This document shows positions 5,140 through 5,716 of a stretch of DNA of 5,716 nucleotides, piece by piece; position 1 is the stretch's first letter; every line of letters begins with the position of its first letter. Below the pieces are notes generated by a model. The model was given only the letters and a program-made list of their open reading frames with translations, ran no database searches and was not told the origin of the DNA. The translations under genes were made by a program, and so were the position numbers. Source of the stretch: Planctomycetota bacterium (GTDB taxonomy: Bacteria > Planctomycetota > Planctomycetia > Pirellulales > UBA1268); the NCBI GenBank assembly GCA_003670825.1, contig QWQL01000043.1, forward strand, positions 1 to 5,716, given 5' to 3'.

Positions 5140-5716
5140 ATGCAGACCCACGTATCGAACACGCCCAGATGGTCGGCGCCGGCGCGCTGGTCGGCGCCGG
5201 CGCGCGGTGTCGCCACGCTCGCGATCCTGGTCTACCTGGCGGCCGTCGTGGTGCCGCCGCTGGCGGGTCCGCCGCCCGCGAGTGAACTGGCCAGTCGCCT
5301 GCTGCAGCCGTTGCGGCCGCTGGTGGGTGCGGTCTATCTCGGCCACGGCTACCGCTTCTTCGCGCCGAATCCCGGCCCCGGCCACTCGCTCCGCTGGACG
5401 ATGACCATGGCGGATGGCTCGACTCGCGGTGGATCGATTCCCGACGAGGATGCCGATCGGCCACGGCTGCTCTACCATCGCCGCTTCATGGTGAGCGAGA
5501 AAATCGCCACCCTGGTGCCCTTTGCCGACGCCCCGGCGGACATCCGCGACCGCGCGAAGCGTGACTGGCAACCATTGGTGAAGGGCGTCGCCACGAACCT
5601 GCTGCGGCAGGAGGGGGGCACGAGCGTGACCCTCGAGATGGTGGAACATTATCTGCCCGATCCTGGCGAGGTGCTCGCCAGTACCACGACGACCGACACC
5701 GTGACGCCGCTGGGCA
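5140..5716 (+). CDS. Membrane-anchored protein with HGYRFFAPNPGP motif (3' end outside window)
   Basis: The frame is open from the ATG at 5140 to the window end, giving 192 visible residues. An in-frame GTG at 5131 (VTAM) is an alternative start; neither has a clear Shine-Dalgarno. The N-terminus carries a perfect tandem WSAPAR-WSAPAR (11-22), then a hydrophobic segment at about 24-43 (GVATLAILVYLAAVVVPPLAG) that should be a membrane anchor. After an amphipathic stretch comes GHGYRFFAPNPGPGHSLRW (68-86), then PRLLYHRRFMVSEK (108-121) and VTLEMVEHYLPDPGEV. I recall planctomycete hypothetical proteins with HGYRFFAPNPGP next to HTTM-domain (vitamin K-dependent carboxylase-like) membrane proteins. 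The FAPNP word is also seen in DUF5819-like proteins. That link is inference from memory, and the function is unknown. Confidence 0.75.
   Translation, partial: MQTHVSNTPRWSAPARWSAPARGVATLAILVYLAAVVVPPLAGPPPASELASRLLQPLRPLVGAVYLGHGYRFFAPNPGPGHSLRWTMTMADGSTRGGSIPDEDADRPRLLYHRRFMVSEKIATLVPFADAPADIRDRAKRDWQPLVKGVATNLLRQEGGTSVTLEMVEHYLPDPGEVLASTTTTDTVTPLG
5170..5205 (+). repeat. Perfect tandem duplication of an 18-bp unit
   Basis: TGGTCGGCGCCGGCGCGC occurs at 5170-5187 and again at 5188-5205 with no mismatch. It keeps the frame and duplicates WSAPAR just before the membrane segment of the last gene. Identity at every wobble position suggests a recent slippage event. Confidence 0.9.

Noticed and set aside
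4704..5216. Minus-strand frame of 170 codons filling the gap
   Set aside because: It passes through the terminator stem, has no recognisable motif, and is explained by lack of stop codons at high GC. Kept only as part of the gap description.
4546..5649. Long open frame on the minus strand (367 codons)
   Set aside because: It runs through the strong terminator and opposite two + strand genes, and its composition is Arg-rich and featureless.

Overview
The window is GC-rich (roughly two thirds G+C by eye) and bacterial. It most likely comes from a planctomycete, probably a Pirellulales-type genome. The strongest pointer is the protein at 3569-4693: a secreted Gly/Ser-rich protein ending in two tandem copies of the TIGR03000 domain, which is essentially restricted to Planctomycetes. 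The two cut-off proteins at the window edges also look like planctomycete families as I remember them. All supported genes lie on the + strand, and the opposite strand shows only GC-driven shadow frames.

Layout. (1) Positions 1-368 hold the 3' end of an unrecognised gene. It overlaps the start of an ABC transporter ATPase (365-1309) by an ATGA junction, so the two are co-translated and probably belong to an ABC export or assembly operon whose membrane part lies upstream. (2) After an 85-bp gap comes a two-gene unit: a secreted FKBP-type prolyl isomerase of the FkpA/Mip class (1395-2159), overlapped by GTGA with a secreted protein-L-isoaspartate O-methyltransferase (2156-3367) that carries an extra C-terminal beta-sandwich-like region. 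Both look like protein-maintenance enzymes acting outside the cytoplasm. (3) Positions 3368-3568 form a regulatory gap with a weak hairpin, a candidate sigma-70 promoter and three phased TTTGCC half-sites. It leads into the TIGR03000 gene, which ends at a very strong intrinsic terminator (4722-4760). (4) Positions 4761-5139 contain no gene I can support. (5) From 5140 to the window end runs the N-terminal part of a membrane-anchored protein with an HGYRFFAPNPGP motif.

The most interesting part is the FKBP/isoaspartyl methyltransferase pair. Translational coupling of two exported repair and folding enzymes suggests a dedicated envelope protein-quality module. It also raises the question of how a SAM-dependent enzyme gets its cofactor there. 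The second most interesting is the phased half-site array in the promoter of the TIGR03000 gene. No mobile element, CRISPR array, tRNA or rRNA was seen.
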